Shown: in pieces, positions 28,127 to 37,502 of the stretch | Layout: each line of letters starts with the position of its first letter | Position numbering within the stretch: the first letter of the stretch is position 1 | Assembly (NCBI RefSeq): GCF_900109825.1 | Contig: NZ_FOBL01000017.1 | Coordinates: 1-57,731 of the forward strand | Source of the DNA: Alkalibacterium putridalgicola | GTDB lineage: Bacteria > Bacillota > Bacilli > Lactobacillales > Carnobacteriaceae_A | DNA length: 57,731 nucleotides | Direction: 5' to 3' | Position numbers and translations under genes: made by a program | The notes under the pieces: model-generated | What the model saw: only the letters and a program-made list of their open reading frames with translations | Databases searched by the model: none | What the model was told of the DNA's origin: nothing

Positions 28127-29004
28127 TGAAAAAACTTTTCAGTAAAATGCGCGACCGACAATACAGCCGCAAAGAAAAAAGCCGCTTTGAAGTTGCTCTC
28201 ATCTACTTCATCTTGGCTATCATGTTTGTCATCATTGCTTACCCGCTTTACTGGGCTTTTGCGATGTCGATGAACACAACAAGTAACCTTTATACAGCTT
28301 CCCTTTCTCCGGAAACCTGGTCACTGGAAAATTTCAGATGGCTGTTTACGAGTCCAAGAAGTGACTACTTGCTCTGGTACAGAAACACCTTGTTCGTATC
28401 CACAGTCGTGACAGTCGTGACCACACTGACAGTCAGTTTTGTCGCTTATGCTTTTTCCCGTTACCGGTTCAAAGGACGCAAGAACGGTTTGTATGCCTTC
28501 CTGCTCCTGCAGATGTTCCCGGTACTGATGGCTATGGTAGCCTTGTACATCCTGCTTAATATCGTAGGACTGCTAGATAACTTATGGGGTCTGATCCTCA
28601 TCTATATCGGCGGAGGGATTCCTATGAATGCCTTCCTGGTCAAAGGTTACTTCGACACCCTGCCGAAATCGCTGGATGAATCAGCTAAGATGGACGGGGC
28701 CGGGCACTTCAGGATCTTTTTCCAGATCCTCCTGCCACTGGCCAAACCGATTTTATCTGTTGTGGCCTTGTTCAACTTCATGACCCCGTTCATGGACTTT
28801 ATTCTGCCGCGTATCGTTCTTAGAAGTCCTGAGAACTACACGCTGGCGCTGGGGCTTTACAACTTCGTGAACGCGCAGTTCTCTAACAACTTCAGCCGTT
28901 TTGCTGCCGGTGCTGTACTGATTGCTGTACCGATCGCTACAGTTTATCTGATGCTGCAGAAATATCTGATTTCCGGACTGGCATCGGGCGCGACAAAAGG
29001 GTAA
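28126..29004 (+). CDS. malG: Maltodextrin ABC transporter permease
   Basis: 292 residues, six membrane helices, EAA-type loop DESAKMDGAGHFRIFFQILLP and C-terminal KYLISGLASGATKG, as in MalG proteins. Translation is coupled to malF by the TAATG overlap. No ATPase gene follows: the operon ends in a terminator 20 nt later, so the transporter must borrow a shared MsmK/MalK-type ATPase from elsewhere. Confidence 0.93.
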   Translation: MKKLFSKMRDRQYSRKEKSRFEVALIYFILAIMFVIIAYPLYWAFAMSMNTTSNLYTASLSPETWSLENFRWLFTSPRSDYLLWYRNTLFVSTVVTVVTTLTVSFVAYAFSRYRFKGRKNGLYAFLLLQMFPVLMAMVALYILLNIVGLLDNLWGLILIYIGGGIPMNAFLVKGYFDTLPKSLDESAKMDGAGHFRIFFQILLPLAKPILSVVALFNFMTPFMDFILPRIVLRSPENYTLALGLYNFVNAQFSNNFSRFAAGAVLIAVPIATVYLMLQKYLISGLASGATKG

Positions 29005-29024
29005 CACTTATAACACAATTCCAT

Positions 29025-29062
29025 ACTCTCCTTACGTTTGTTTGTGGGGAGAGTTTCTTTTT
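29025..29062 (+). terminator. Terminator of malEFG
   Basis: ACTCTCC pairs with GGAGAGT (loop about 16 nt) followed by TTCTTTTT. Confidence 0.65.
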
Positions 29063-29070
29063 GCCGAAAA

Positions 29071-29084
29071 TGAGAGCGTTAACA
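29071..29084 (+). promoter_or_regulatory. cre box ahead of the amylase-pullulanase gene
   Basis: TGAGAGCGTTAACA is a full match to TGNNANCGNTNNCA, 24 nt before the start codon. CcpA bound here would block initiation or early elongation. Confidence 0.7.
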
Positions 29085-29107
29085 CTAAAACTATAGGGGA
29101 GAATCAC

Positions 29108-32100
29108 ATGAACAGAAAAACGAAACCTGCTTTATCCGCATTCTTTGCGGTCGTTCTGCTTTTCCAGACGTTAGCTAATGTTTTTCCATTTGTCACGCTG
29201 GTCCAGGCTGAAGAAAGCCGGACGGTCCGGATACATATGGAAACAGAGTCGATCGCTAACGACTTGTCTCTATGGCTGTGGGGAGATGTCGTCACCCCGT
29301 CGGACGCTGACGGCAACACTTGGCCGAATGGCTCGCTGTTTTCCAAAGAACAGACCACTGATTTCGGCTACTATCAGGATGTAGAAATCATCGATGACGC
29401 CCAGGAGGTCGGGTTTGTGGCTGTTTACGGCGACGGGACCAAGTACATCGATGCAGACTTGACCGCAGAGATCCATGCCCAAGTGGATGAGATCTGGGTC
29501 AGTTCAGACGGATCGATCTCGTATTTTGAACCCGTCGATTTTGAGACACCGACGCTTCGTGTGCATTACTTGAATGATGCGGTCAATTATGACGACCTCG
29601 GCGTCTGGTTCTGGGGTGATGCACCGAATCAGCCGCAGGAATGGCCGACAGATGCGGTACCATTCTCAGCTGATCAGGTCGGTAAGCATGGAGCTTATGT
29701 TGATATTCCCGTCAATGCAGACGCAGGAAGCGTTGGTTTTCTGATCGTTGACCGGACGCAGGATGATGTGAAACTGACCGGTGATCTGTCTTTTGCTTCC
29801 TTCGATACACAGAATCAGGTTTTTGTCACCGATGAACAACCTGATCAGACCTTTACGAATCCTTTTTATATCTCTGAAACTGTAGAAGAAGAAACACCGG
29901 AAGAATCAGAAGGCACAGCTGACATCACTGTGGAAGCTGCCGTCGACCGCTCATTCAATTACAATGAACACGGTCTTCTTGATGTCACGATAACGAACAA
30001 CTCAGACCTGGCTATCGACCGTATCGAGGCGGATGCCTCAGCGATCGGCGGTCCAAGCGACCTGGCTATCTCGCCGGAGCTCAACCGAGTCACCCTGTCC
30101 GCTGATCATACCGTTCAGCCGGGGACTTATACGATCCCTGTCAGTGTCTGGGACGAGAACAACGGACGCTACAGCACACAGACAGATGTGACGATCGAAG
30201 CCAGGACCAAGGCTGAAGGCGAGCGAGACTGGGATGAAGAGATCATTTACTTTATGCTCACCGACCGCTTTGCTGACGGCGATGAATCGAACAATGATCC
30301 GTACGGTCTGGATTATGCTAGTGCAGATAATCCGCGCGGGGCCTATCAGGGCGGGGACTTCAACGGGGTCACCGAAAACCTGGACTATCTGGACGACTTG
30401 GGCGTATCAACGATCTGGGTCTCACCGATCGTCGAAAACGTGGCGCAGGACGTCAATACGGATGCCTCAGAAGGCAGTTACTATGCCTATCACGGCTACT
30501 GGGCGCAGGATTTTGAAGAACTGAATCCGCACCTTGGTACCCTTGAAGAATTTCACACCCTGATCGATGAAGCGGCAGCCCGCGGCATCGATATCATGGT
30601 CGATGTGGTCCTGAACCATGCAGGCTACGGCATGCATCCGACCGACGGCATGGAAAATGCGCCCGAGGGCTATCCGACAAATGAAGACCGTCAAGTCTTT
30701 GACGGCATGCTGAGAGAAACATCTGGCGCGGGCGACCTGAAAATGGAACTGTCCGGTCTGCCTGACTTTGAAACTGAGCGACAGGACGTCCGCGAACAGC
30801 TGGTCCAGTGGCAGTCTTCCTGGGTCGAAAAATCAACGACGGCACAGGGGAATGCTATTTCAAGCTACCGCGTGGATACCGTCAAGCACGTCGACGATAC
30901 GACCTGGCAGCACTTTAAGAATGAATTAGTCGAAAAAGACCCGTCCTTCAAACTGATCGGAGAATCATGGGGCGCCAACTATATCAGCGACCATGGGTAT
31001 CTGGAAACAGGCATGATGGACAGCCTGCTCGATTTTGGTTTTAAAGACGTGGCAGCTGCTTTTGCCGGCGGGAATCTGGAAACAGCCAACGATACACTGA
31101 TCGAACGCAACAACACACTTACAAGCGATGCTACCCTGGGACAATTCCTAGGCAGTCACGATGAAGACGGCTTCCTTCACTCTCAAGGAAATGATGAAGG
31201 AAAACTGAAACTAGCTGCTTCCCTGCAGATGACTGCTAAAGGTCAGCCCGTCATTTATTACGGTGAAGAACTGGGGCAAAGCGGTGCCAACAACTGGCCG
31301 GAATATGATAACCGCTATAATCTTGGCTGGGACCAAGTCGAAAACAACGGGGTTCTGGACCACTATCAGAAGCTGCTGTCATTCAGAAATGAAAACAGTG
31401 AACTGCTGGCACGCGGAAACCGCGAAACTTTCTTGGGTTCCAACGATGACCAGTGGCTGATGGTGGAACGTTCACTTGAAGATGAGTCTGTTTACATGGC
31501 TTTCAACGTTTCAGACGAACCGCAGATCATCACAGTGGAAACGGCTACAGCTGAAGCTCAGCTGACCGATCACTATTCACTTGAAACCATGCAGGCGATG
31601 GAAAAAGACGGCACTTACAGCTTGACCTTTACGATCCCAGCCATTTCAGATGGCGGGACGGCGCTTTTGACTATCGAAAACGGCGAACTGGTCTCTGAAG
31701 AAGTCAGTGTACCGGGAGAAGATGGACAGACAGAAGAAAAGGAAGTGGAAGACGGATTTTTTCGCCTCCATTTTGAAAGCCTTCCGTCAACTGATCCGGA
31801 AACTCTGGGTCTTTGGATTTGGGAAGATGTAGCGGCTCCTTCAGAAAACTGGCCGACAGGCGCCTTGTCATTCGGCGATGCTGTTGAAACAGACTACGGC
31901 TATTACCTGGACATCGAACTGGCAGAGAATCCTGAACTGATCGGCTTTTTGATAAATGACACAACAGGTGCCAATCTGACAGGGGAGATGAGCGTCCGTC
32001 TCCTGACTCCTAATATGAATGAAGCCTGGGTAGATGCGGACTATGCAATCTATCCCTACGAACCTCTGGCTGACGACATTCTGCGTGTCAACTATAGCCG

Positions 32101-34897
32101 TCAAGAAGCAGATTACGACGGCTGGGCTCTTTGGACGTGGGAAGATGTCCTGGAACCGACAAGCGACTGGCCGACTGGCGCGCATGATCTCGATACATTC
32201 GGCGACGACGGCGCTTATTTCGATGTGCCGCTGACTGAAGATGCTGGATCTGTCGGCTTCCTGTTCCTGAACAAAGAGTCAGATGAACAGACCGGGGATT
32301 ACATGTTCACAGAAGCAGCCGAACACACACAAGTCTTTATTAGAGAAGGTGACGAAACGATTTATACGAATCCATACTATGCCAGCCAGGCCGGCATGGA
32401 CAGAGCCGAACTGATTTCTGAAACAGAGATCGAGGTCTTCTTCCATACGGTCGAAGGACTGACAGAAGAGACGATCAGAGAAAAACTTGCACTGACAGAT
32501 GGAAATAACGAAACAGTGACGATCGATGCGATCAGTATCGATGCAGAAAACAATGCAGTCACTTTGACCGGTGACTTTTCAGTAGCGAACGCTCCTTATA
32601 CCGTCAGCTTTGACGAGAAATCAGTCGACGCACTGATGGGCTGGCGACTGAAAGATGCCCTGTATGCCTATGACGGCGAGTTGGGACTTGATTTGAGAGA
32701 AGACGGAACAGCTACACTCAAAGTCTGGTCGCCAAGTGCGGATGACGTCCGTGTCGTCCTTTATGACAAAGACGATCAAGATACTGTCGTTAGTGACGAT
32801 ATCCGAATGACTGCAAAAGATTCCGGTGTCTGGGAAGTTGAACTTAATGCCGACACGACGGGGATCGACGATCTCACAGGCTATTACTACCACTTTGCGA
32901 TCGAGCGCGACGGCGAGACCGTGCTGGCACTAGACCCTTATGCCCGTTCGATGGCCGCCTGGAACAGCAGTGATCCGGACAGCACGATCGGCAAAGCGGC
33001 GATTGTGAATCCGAGCCAACTTGGACCGGAACTGGATTACGCCAATATCAACGGTTATGAAAAACGCGAAGATGCGATCATTTATGAGATCCATGTCAGA
33101 GACTTTACGTCTGACCCCGAGATCGCTGATGAACTAAACAGTCAGTTCGGTACGTTCAGCGCCTTTGTGGAGAAACTGGACTACATCGAAAGTCTGGGCG
33201 TGACCCATGTCCAGCTGCTGCCAGTGATGAGCTACTTCTTCGCCAATGAATTTGAAAACGGCGAAAGACTGCTGGACTATGCCTCAACAGACACGAACTA
33301 TAACTGGGGCTATGACCCGCAGAGCTACTTCTCCCTGACAGGGATGTATTCGGAAAATCCGGAAGATCCTGAAAAACGCATTGAAGAATTCAAGAATTTG
33401 ATCGCTGAGATCCACGAGCGCGATATGGGTGTCATCCTAGACGTGGTTTACAACCATACGGCACGCACAAGTATTTTCGAGGATCTTGAACCGAATTACT
33501 ACCACTTCATGGATGCAGACGGCACGTCACGCGAAAACTTTGGCGGCGGACGTCTGGGAACGACCCATGCGATGTCCCGCCGGATCCTCGTCGATTCGAT
33601 CACATACTGGGTGGAGGAATTCAAAGTCGATGGCTTCCGCTTCGACATGATGGGCGACCATGACGCAGAAAGTATCCAGATGGCTTACGATGAAGCGAAA
33701 GCATTGAATCCGAACATCCTGATGATCGGTGAAGGCTGGCGCACGTTTGCCGGTGACGAAGGTTACGAAGATGTTATGCCGGCTGACCAGGATTGGATGC
33801 AGCACACGGACGGCGTCGCTTCCTTCTCAGACGACATGCGAAACGAACTGAAATCCGGCTTCGGCAGTGAAGGCGAACCGCGCTTCCTGACAGGTGGAGC
33901 CCGTTCAGTCCAGCGTATTTTTGATAACCTGACCGCAAATCCTGAGAACTTTACAGCGGATGATCCGGGCGACGTTGTGCCTTATATTGCGGCTCACGAC
34001 AATCTGACGCTGCATGACGTGATCGCTCAGTCGATCCAGAAAGACCCGGCTCTGCATGAAGAAGAGATCCACGAACGTATCCGTTTAGGCAACCTGATGG
34101 TCCTGACGGCACAAGGCACACCGTTCATTCATGCCGGTCAGGAATACGGCCGCACCAAGCAGTTCCGTGATCCCGACTTCATTGAACCCGTGTCTGAAGA
34201 CCAGGTTCCTTACAAGTCGACCTTCATCACTGATTCTGACGGTGAACCGTTTGAGTATCCGTACTTCATTCATGATTCCTACGACTCAACGGATATCATC
34301 AATCGCTTTGACTGGAACAAGGTCACGGATGAAGACGCTTATCCGATCCACACACAGACGAAAGACTATACCGCCGGGCTGATCGCACTGCGTCGCAGCA
34401 CGGATGCCTTCAGTAAAGGAACGATGGAAGAGATCGCTGAAATGGTTACCTTAGTCGACGTACCTGAAGTGGCAGACAATGATCTGGTCATCGTCTACCG
34501 TGCCGAAGATTCAAACGGCGACAGCTACCTGGTCATGGTCAATGCGGACGACAAAGAACGTACGCTGACACTGGACACAGACCTGACTGACGGATATGTC
34601 CTGGTTGACGGCAAAGAAGCCGGCACACGTCCGGTCAGCGAGCCGGAAGGTGTCGAAATTTCTGAAAATACAGTCACACTGGATGCTTTGACTGCTTCCG
34701 TCGTCTTGTTTACTGAACGAGACATGACTGAAGAACCTGAACATCCTAGTGATTCAGCACCTGGAAAACAGGACGGTCACCCACGTGACTCTGCGCCTGG
34801 CCAGCAAGACGGTCACCCGCGCGATCACGCACCGGGAAGACAGAACAAACCACAGAAAGATAACCCGAGCAGCAAAGCGCCGGGTCAAAACAAGTAA
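29108..34897 (+). CDS. Secreted two-headed amylase-pullulanase
   Basis: 1929 residues from the ATG at 29108 (GGGGAG ahead; a TTG at 29042 is in frame but has no ribosome site). Signal peptide ending near LVQAEES (about 36); two CBM41-like starch-binding domains (about 38-260); an Ig/Fn3-like linker (about 270-365); a first GH13 amylase barrel (about 373-860) with VDVVLNHAG, YRVDTVKHVD (Asp about 590), LIGESWG (Glu619) and LGSHDEDGF; two more CBM41-like domains (about 875-1095); a further linker domain and CBM48 (about 1100-1310); a type I pullulanase barrel (about 1320-1800) with YNWGYDP, FRFDMMGDHD (Asp1513), IGEGWR (Glu1542) and AAHDNLTLHD (Asp1631); and a C-terminal Pro/Gly/Asp-rich repeat (SAPGQQDGHPRD type). 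No LPxTG or S-layer anchor. It cleaves alpha-1,4 and alpha-1,6 bonds outside the cell. Confidence 0.92.
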   Translation: MNRKTKPALSAFFAVVLLFQTLANVFPFVTLVQAEESRTVRIHMETESIANDLSLWLWGDVVTPSDADGNTWPNGSLFSKEQTTDFGYYQDVEIIDDAQEVGFVAVYGDGTKYIDADLTAEIHAQVDEIWVSSDGSISYFEPVDFETPTLRVHYLNDAVNYDDLGVWFWGDAPNQPQEWPTDAVPFSADQVGKHGAYVDIPVNADAGSVGFLIVDRTQDDVKLTGDLSFASFDTQNQVFVTDEQPDQTFTNPFYISETVEEETPEESEGTADITVEAAVDRSFNYNEHGLLDVTITNNSDLAIDRIEADASAIGGPSDLAISPELNRVTLSADHTVQPGTYTIPVSVWDENNGRYSTQTDVTIEARTKAEGERDWDEEIIYFMLTDRFADGDESNNDPYGLDYASADNPRGAYQGGDFNGVTENLDYLDDLGVSTIWVSPIVENVAQDVNTDASEGSYYAYHGYWAQDFEELNPHLGTLEEFHTLIDEAAARGIDIMVDVVLNHAGYGMHPTDGMENAPEGYPTNEDRQVFDGMLRETSGAGDLKMELSGLPDFETERQDVREQLVQWQSSWVEKSTTAQGNAISSYRVDTVKHVDDTTWQHFKNELVEKDPSFKLIGESWGANYISDHGYLETGMMDSLLDFGFKDVAAAFAGGNLETANDTLIERNNTLTSDATLGQFLGSHDEDGFLHSQGNDEGKLKLAASLQMTAKGQPVIYYGEELGQSGANNWPEYDNRYNLGWDQVENNGVLDHYQKLLSFRNENSELLARGNRETFLGSNDDQWLMVERSLEDESVYMAFNVSDEPQIITVETATAEAQLTDHYSLETMQAMEKDGTYSLTFTIPAISDGGTALLTIENGELVSEEVSVPGEDGQTEEKEVEDGFFRLHFESLPSTDPETLGLWIWEDVAAPSENWPTGALSFGDAVETDYGYYLDIELAENPELIGFLINDTTGANLTGEMSVRLLTPNMNEAWVDADYAIYPYEPLADDILRVNYSRQEADYDGWALWTWEDVLEPTSDWPTGAHDLDTFGDDGAYFDVPLTEDAGSVGFLFLNKESDEQTGDYMFTEAAEHTQVFIREGDETIYTNPYYASQAGMDRAELISETEIEVFFHTVEGLTEETIREKLALTDGNNETVTIDAISIDAENNAVTLTGDFSVANAPYTVSFDEKSVDALMGWRLKDALYAYDGELGLDLREDGTATLKVWSPSADDVRVVLYDKDDQDTVVSDDIRMTAKDSGVWEVELNADTTGIDDLTGYYYHFAIERDGETVLALDPYARSMAAWNSSDPDSTIGKAAIVNPSQLGPELDYANINGYEKREDAIIYEIHVRDFTSDPEIADELNSQFGTFSAFVEKLDYIESLGVTHVQLLPVMSYFFANEFENGERLLDYASTDTNYNWGYDPQSYFSLTGMYSENPEDPEKRIEEFKNLIAEIHERDMGVILDVVYNHTARTSIFEDLEPNYYHFMDADGTSRENFGGGRLGTTHAMSRRILVDSITYWVEEFKVDGFRFDMMGDHDAESIQMAYDEAKALNPNILMIGEGWRTFAGDEGYEDVMPADQDWMQHTDGVASFSDDMRNELKSGFGSEGEPRFLTGGARSVQRIFDNLTANPENFTADDPGDVVPYIAAHDNLTLHDVIAQSIQKDPALHEEEIHERIRLGNLMVLTAQGTPFIHAGQEYGRTKQFRDPDFIEPVSEDQVPYKSTFITDSDGEPFEYPYFIHDSYDSTDIINRFDWNKVTDEDAYPIHTQTKDYTAGLIALRRSTDAFSKGTMEEIAEMVTLVDVPEVADNDLVIVYRAEDSNGDSYLVMVNADDKERTLTLDTDLTDGYVLVDGKEAGTRPVSEPEGVEISENTVTLDALTASVVLFTERDMTEEPEHPSDSAPGKQDGHPRDSAPGQQDGHPRDHAPGRQNKPQKDNPSSKAPGQNK

Positions 34898-34922
34898 CGA
34901 GATATGAATCATGTGAATGAGG

Positions 34923-34951
34923 AAAGCTCTGGCTGAACCCAGAGCTTTTTT
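34923..34951 (+). terminator. Terminator of amylase-pullulanase gene
   Basis: AAAGCTCTGG pairs with CCAGAGCTTT across CTGAAC, followed by TTTT. Confidence 0.9.
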
Positions 34952-34977
34952 CTGTTTAAGGGGCTTTTAAGAAGGGA

Positions 34978-35001
34978 AATAGTCGTCTTTGGACGACTAT
35001 T
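34978..35001. repeat. Short perfect hairpin
   Basis: AATAGTCGTC pairs with GACGACTATT, loop TTTG. No U-tract. It lies between the terminator and array locus 5; possibly a back-up 3' end signal. Confidence 0.5.
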
Positions 35002-35069
35002 GACAACATTGAAAAGAAAGATCCGCCAAATTTCAAGTTCGGCTGTCTTTTTTCAAGGCTTAGATTTTT

Positions 35070-35293
35070 GAATAGCCGTAACTCGATCAGGAACCTTGAA
35101 GCGAGTTCGGGTTATAACGCTCTATAGCCCTAACTCAAGGGCAGAATGGTCAGCGAGTTCCTGTAATAGAGGCTAATAACCGGAACTCAGGGCGAGCATC
35201 CAACGCGAGTTCCTGTAATAGAGGCTGATAGCCGGAACTGAGAGTGAGCATCCGACGCGAGTTCCTGTAATAGAGGCTGATAACCGGAACTCA
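35070..35293. repeat. Hairpin array, locus 5 (52-bp period, same arms as locus 2)
   Basis: GAG of the 5' arm at 35103, 35155, 35207 and 35259, exactly 52 bp apart; a lone 3' arm (ATAGCCGTAACTC) at about 35072-35084 opens the array in register. In the first full unit GAGTTCGGGTTATA faces TATAGCCCTAACTC. Later units carry GAGTTCCTGTAAT and ATAACCGGAACTC. The arm family is that of locus 2, about 28 kb away. Confidence 0.92.
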
Positions 35294-35424
35294 GGAATAA
35301 AAATTACTGTTGAATGGATCGCTTTCGGGCTATAAGATAAGTTTAGGAATAAATAAACAGAAAATTTCAAAAAGCTTGATCACACAGACAACAATATCGT
35401 CAACATCGGGGAGGAACTAGCAAA

Positions 35425-37098
35425 ATGAAAAAACAGTGGTGGAAAGAAGCCGTTGCTTATCAGATATACCCACGCAGCTTTTATGATTCCAATGGGGACG
35501 GGATCGGTGACCTGCAGGGCATTATACAGAAACTTGATTACTTAAAAGACTTAGGGATCGAGGTGATCTGGATCAACCCGATCTATCAGTCGCCCAATGA
35601 TGATAATGGTTACGATATCAGTGATTTCTATGACATCATGGATGATTTCGGGACGATGGCTGATTTTGACGAGCTGCTTAAAGAAGTCCATGACCGCGGC
35701 ATGAAGATCATCCTGGATCTGGTGATCAATCATACTTCAGATGAACACGAATGGTTCTTAGAATCCCGTTCGTCTAAAGACAATCCTTATCGTGACTTTT
35801 ATATCTGGCAGCCGGGCAAGCCGGATGGATCGCCAGTCAACAACTGGGAATCCTTTTTCGGCGGCTCGGTCTGGGAATATGATGAAAAGACTGAGGAATA
35901 CTACATGCATATCTTTTCGAAAAAACAGCCCGACTTAAACTGGGAAAACCCGCAGGTGCGAGAGCGCTTGTATGAGATGGTCAACTGGTGGCTTGATAAA
36001 GGGATCGACGGCTTCAGAGTCGATGCAATCACGCATATCAAAAAGAGAGAAGGCTTTCCTGATTTGCCAAACCCGCTCAAAAGAAAGTATGTCCAGTCAA
36101 ATAGAGGTCATGCCAATCAGCCTGGGATCGATGAGTTTTTGAGCGAATTTGTTGAGAGGACGATTAAAAACTATGATGTGATGACTGTCGGAGAGGCCGG
36201 GGGAGCTAAGTTTGAAGAGGCAAGACACTGGATAGGAGAAGAAGACGGGTATTTTAATATGATTTTCCAATTTGATCATCTTGGACTGTGGAAAGCCAAA
36301 GACGGCAAGCTGGATATGGAGAAGTTGAAGACAGTCATGACGAAATGGCAGAAAGGGCTTGAGGGTGAAGGCTGGAATGCGCTCTTTATCGAAAATCATG
36401 ATCAGCCTAGAAGTGTTTCGACCTGGGGCGATGATACTGCTTTTAGAAAAACATCGGCAAAAGCCTTCGCGACCTTCTATTTCTTTATGCAGGGGACGCC
36501 CTTCATCTATCAGGGCCAGGAGATCGGCATGACGAATGTGCGCTTTGACTCGATTGAAGCTTACAATGATACGGGTCTGATCAACTTGTACGAACATGAA
36601 ACAAAGAACGGCATGTCTCATGAAGAAATGATGAGCTATATCTGGAAGAATGGGCGCGATAATGCGCGAACACCCATGCAGTGGTCAAATGCATCCCAGG
36701 CTGGCTTCACGACCGGGACGCCCTGGTTTGGTGTGAACCCTAATTACCCAAATATCAACGTCGAAGAAGCGGTAAAAGATCCGGATTCGATACTTAATTA
36801 CTATAAAAAAATGATCAAACTGAGGAAAAGTTTGCCTGCCCTTATTTATGGGTCATATGAATTGATTGCAGAAGAACACCCGCAGGTTTTTGCTTATCTG
36901 AGACTATACAAGGATGAGCGTTATGCTGTAATCGTTAATCTGTTCAATGAACCCACTGAGATCAGTCTTGATGATGATCTGGAAATGGAAGAGCTGCTTC
37001 TGTCTAATTACGCATCCGAGGATGTCTTGAATCACACGATGCAGTTGTCACCCTATGAAGCACGCGTGTATAAGCTGTCAAAACTGGAAACATCCTAA
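35425..37098 (+). CDS. malL: Alpha-glucosidase, GH13_31, maltase-type
   Basis: 557 residues, cytoplasmic. Regions: DLVINHTSDEH, GIDGFRVDAITHIKK (nucleophile Asp followed by Ala), TVGEAGG (acid Glu) and IENHDQPR. Ala after the nucleophile marks alpha-1,4-active members such as Geobacillus alpha-glucosidase, in contrast to Val in the 1,6-specific enzymes. It is a close paralogue of the gene at 39475, with near-identical blocks throughout. GGGGAGG precedes the ATG. It stands alone with two terminators after it and no MalR-type operator before it, so it may be regulated differently from its twin. Sucrase or isomaltulose activity cannot be excluded. Confidence 0.85.
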   Translation: MKKQWWKEAVAYQIYPRSFYDSNGDGIGDLQGIIQKLDYLKDLGIEVIWINPIYQSPNDDNGYDISDFYDIMDDFGTMADFDELLKEVHDRGMKIILDLVINHTSDEHEWFLESRSSKDNPYRDFYIWQPGKPDGSPVNNWESFFGGSVWEYDEKTEEYYMHIFSKKQPDLNWENPQVRERLYEMVNWWLDKGIDGFRVDAITHIKKREGFPDLPNPLKRKYVQSNRGHANQPGIDEFLSEFVERTIKNYDVMTVGEAGGAKFEEARHWIGEEDGYFNMIFQFDHLGLWKAKDGKLDMEKLKTVMTKWQKGLEGEGWNALFIENHDQPRSVSTWGDDTAFRKTSAKAFATFYFFMQGTPFIYQGQEIGMTNVRFDSIEAYNDTGLINLYEHETKNGMSHEEMMSYIWKNGRDNARTPMQWSNASQAGFTTGTPWFGVNPNYPNINVEEAVKDPDSILNYYKKMIKLRKSLPALIYGSYELIAEEHPQVFAYLRLYKDERYAVIVNLFNEPTEISLDDDLEMEELLLSNYASEDVLNHTMQLSPYEARVYKLSKLETS

Positions 37099-37201
37099 AA
37101 CTGCCGGAGAATAATGTCTGACCGGTGTAAGTTTAATTGAAAAAGGTCTTTTACAAGCGTTCTTAATTAGACATGCAGTAAAGGCGTAACAGTAACATAT
37201 G

Positions 37202-37232
37202 GAAGGTTCCTGCCTAAAGCGGGAACCTTTTT
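37202..37232 (+). terminator. First of two tandem terminators after the GH13_31 gene
   Basis: AAGGTTCC(TGC) pairs with (GCG)GGAACCTT followed by TTT; loop CTAAA. Confidence 0.8.
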
Positions 37233-37246
37233 GGTTGTACAACAAT

Positions 37247-37284
37247 GGACGTTGGTGAGACAAAATTTCACTAACGTCCTTTTT
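37247..37284 (+). terminator. Second tandem terminator
   Basis: GGACGTTGGTGA pairs with TCACTAACGTCC (one G-T wobble) followed by TTTTT. Two terminators 15 nt apart give strong insulation of the fumarate-reductase-like gene. Confidence 0.85.
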
Positions 37285-37502
37285 ATGATATAAGGCGTGA
37301 TGACTTAACATCGGAATAGTACTGGAAAATCAATGGCTTTGTCTTAAACAAGGGTCTAAAGGCAGGATATAAAGCAGTAACGTAAACCGGTTTCGTAACA
37401 CTTTATAACTAAATTACCATTTGTCTTTAATGTTTAATCAGTTCATATATGGTATTCTTTTTTAAGTGATTTTATTCACAATTAAAAAAGGGAGATTTTA
37501 CA
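37285..37502 (+). promoter_or_regulatory. Leader/promoter region of the fumarate-reductase-like gene
   Basis: No gene or hairpin array here. AAACCGGTTT at 37384-37393 is a 10-bp perfect palindrome that could be an operator (cre-like core, not a full match). A -10-like TGGTATTCT lies at 37450-37458 without a convincing -35. AAAAAAGGGAG ahead of the ATG is the ribosome site. Confidence 0.35.
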
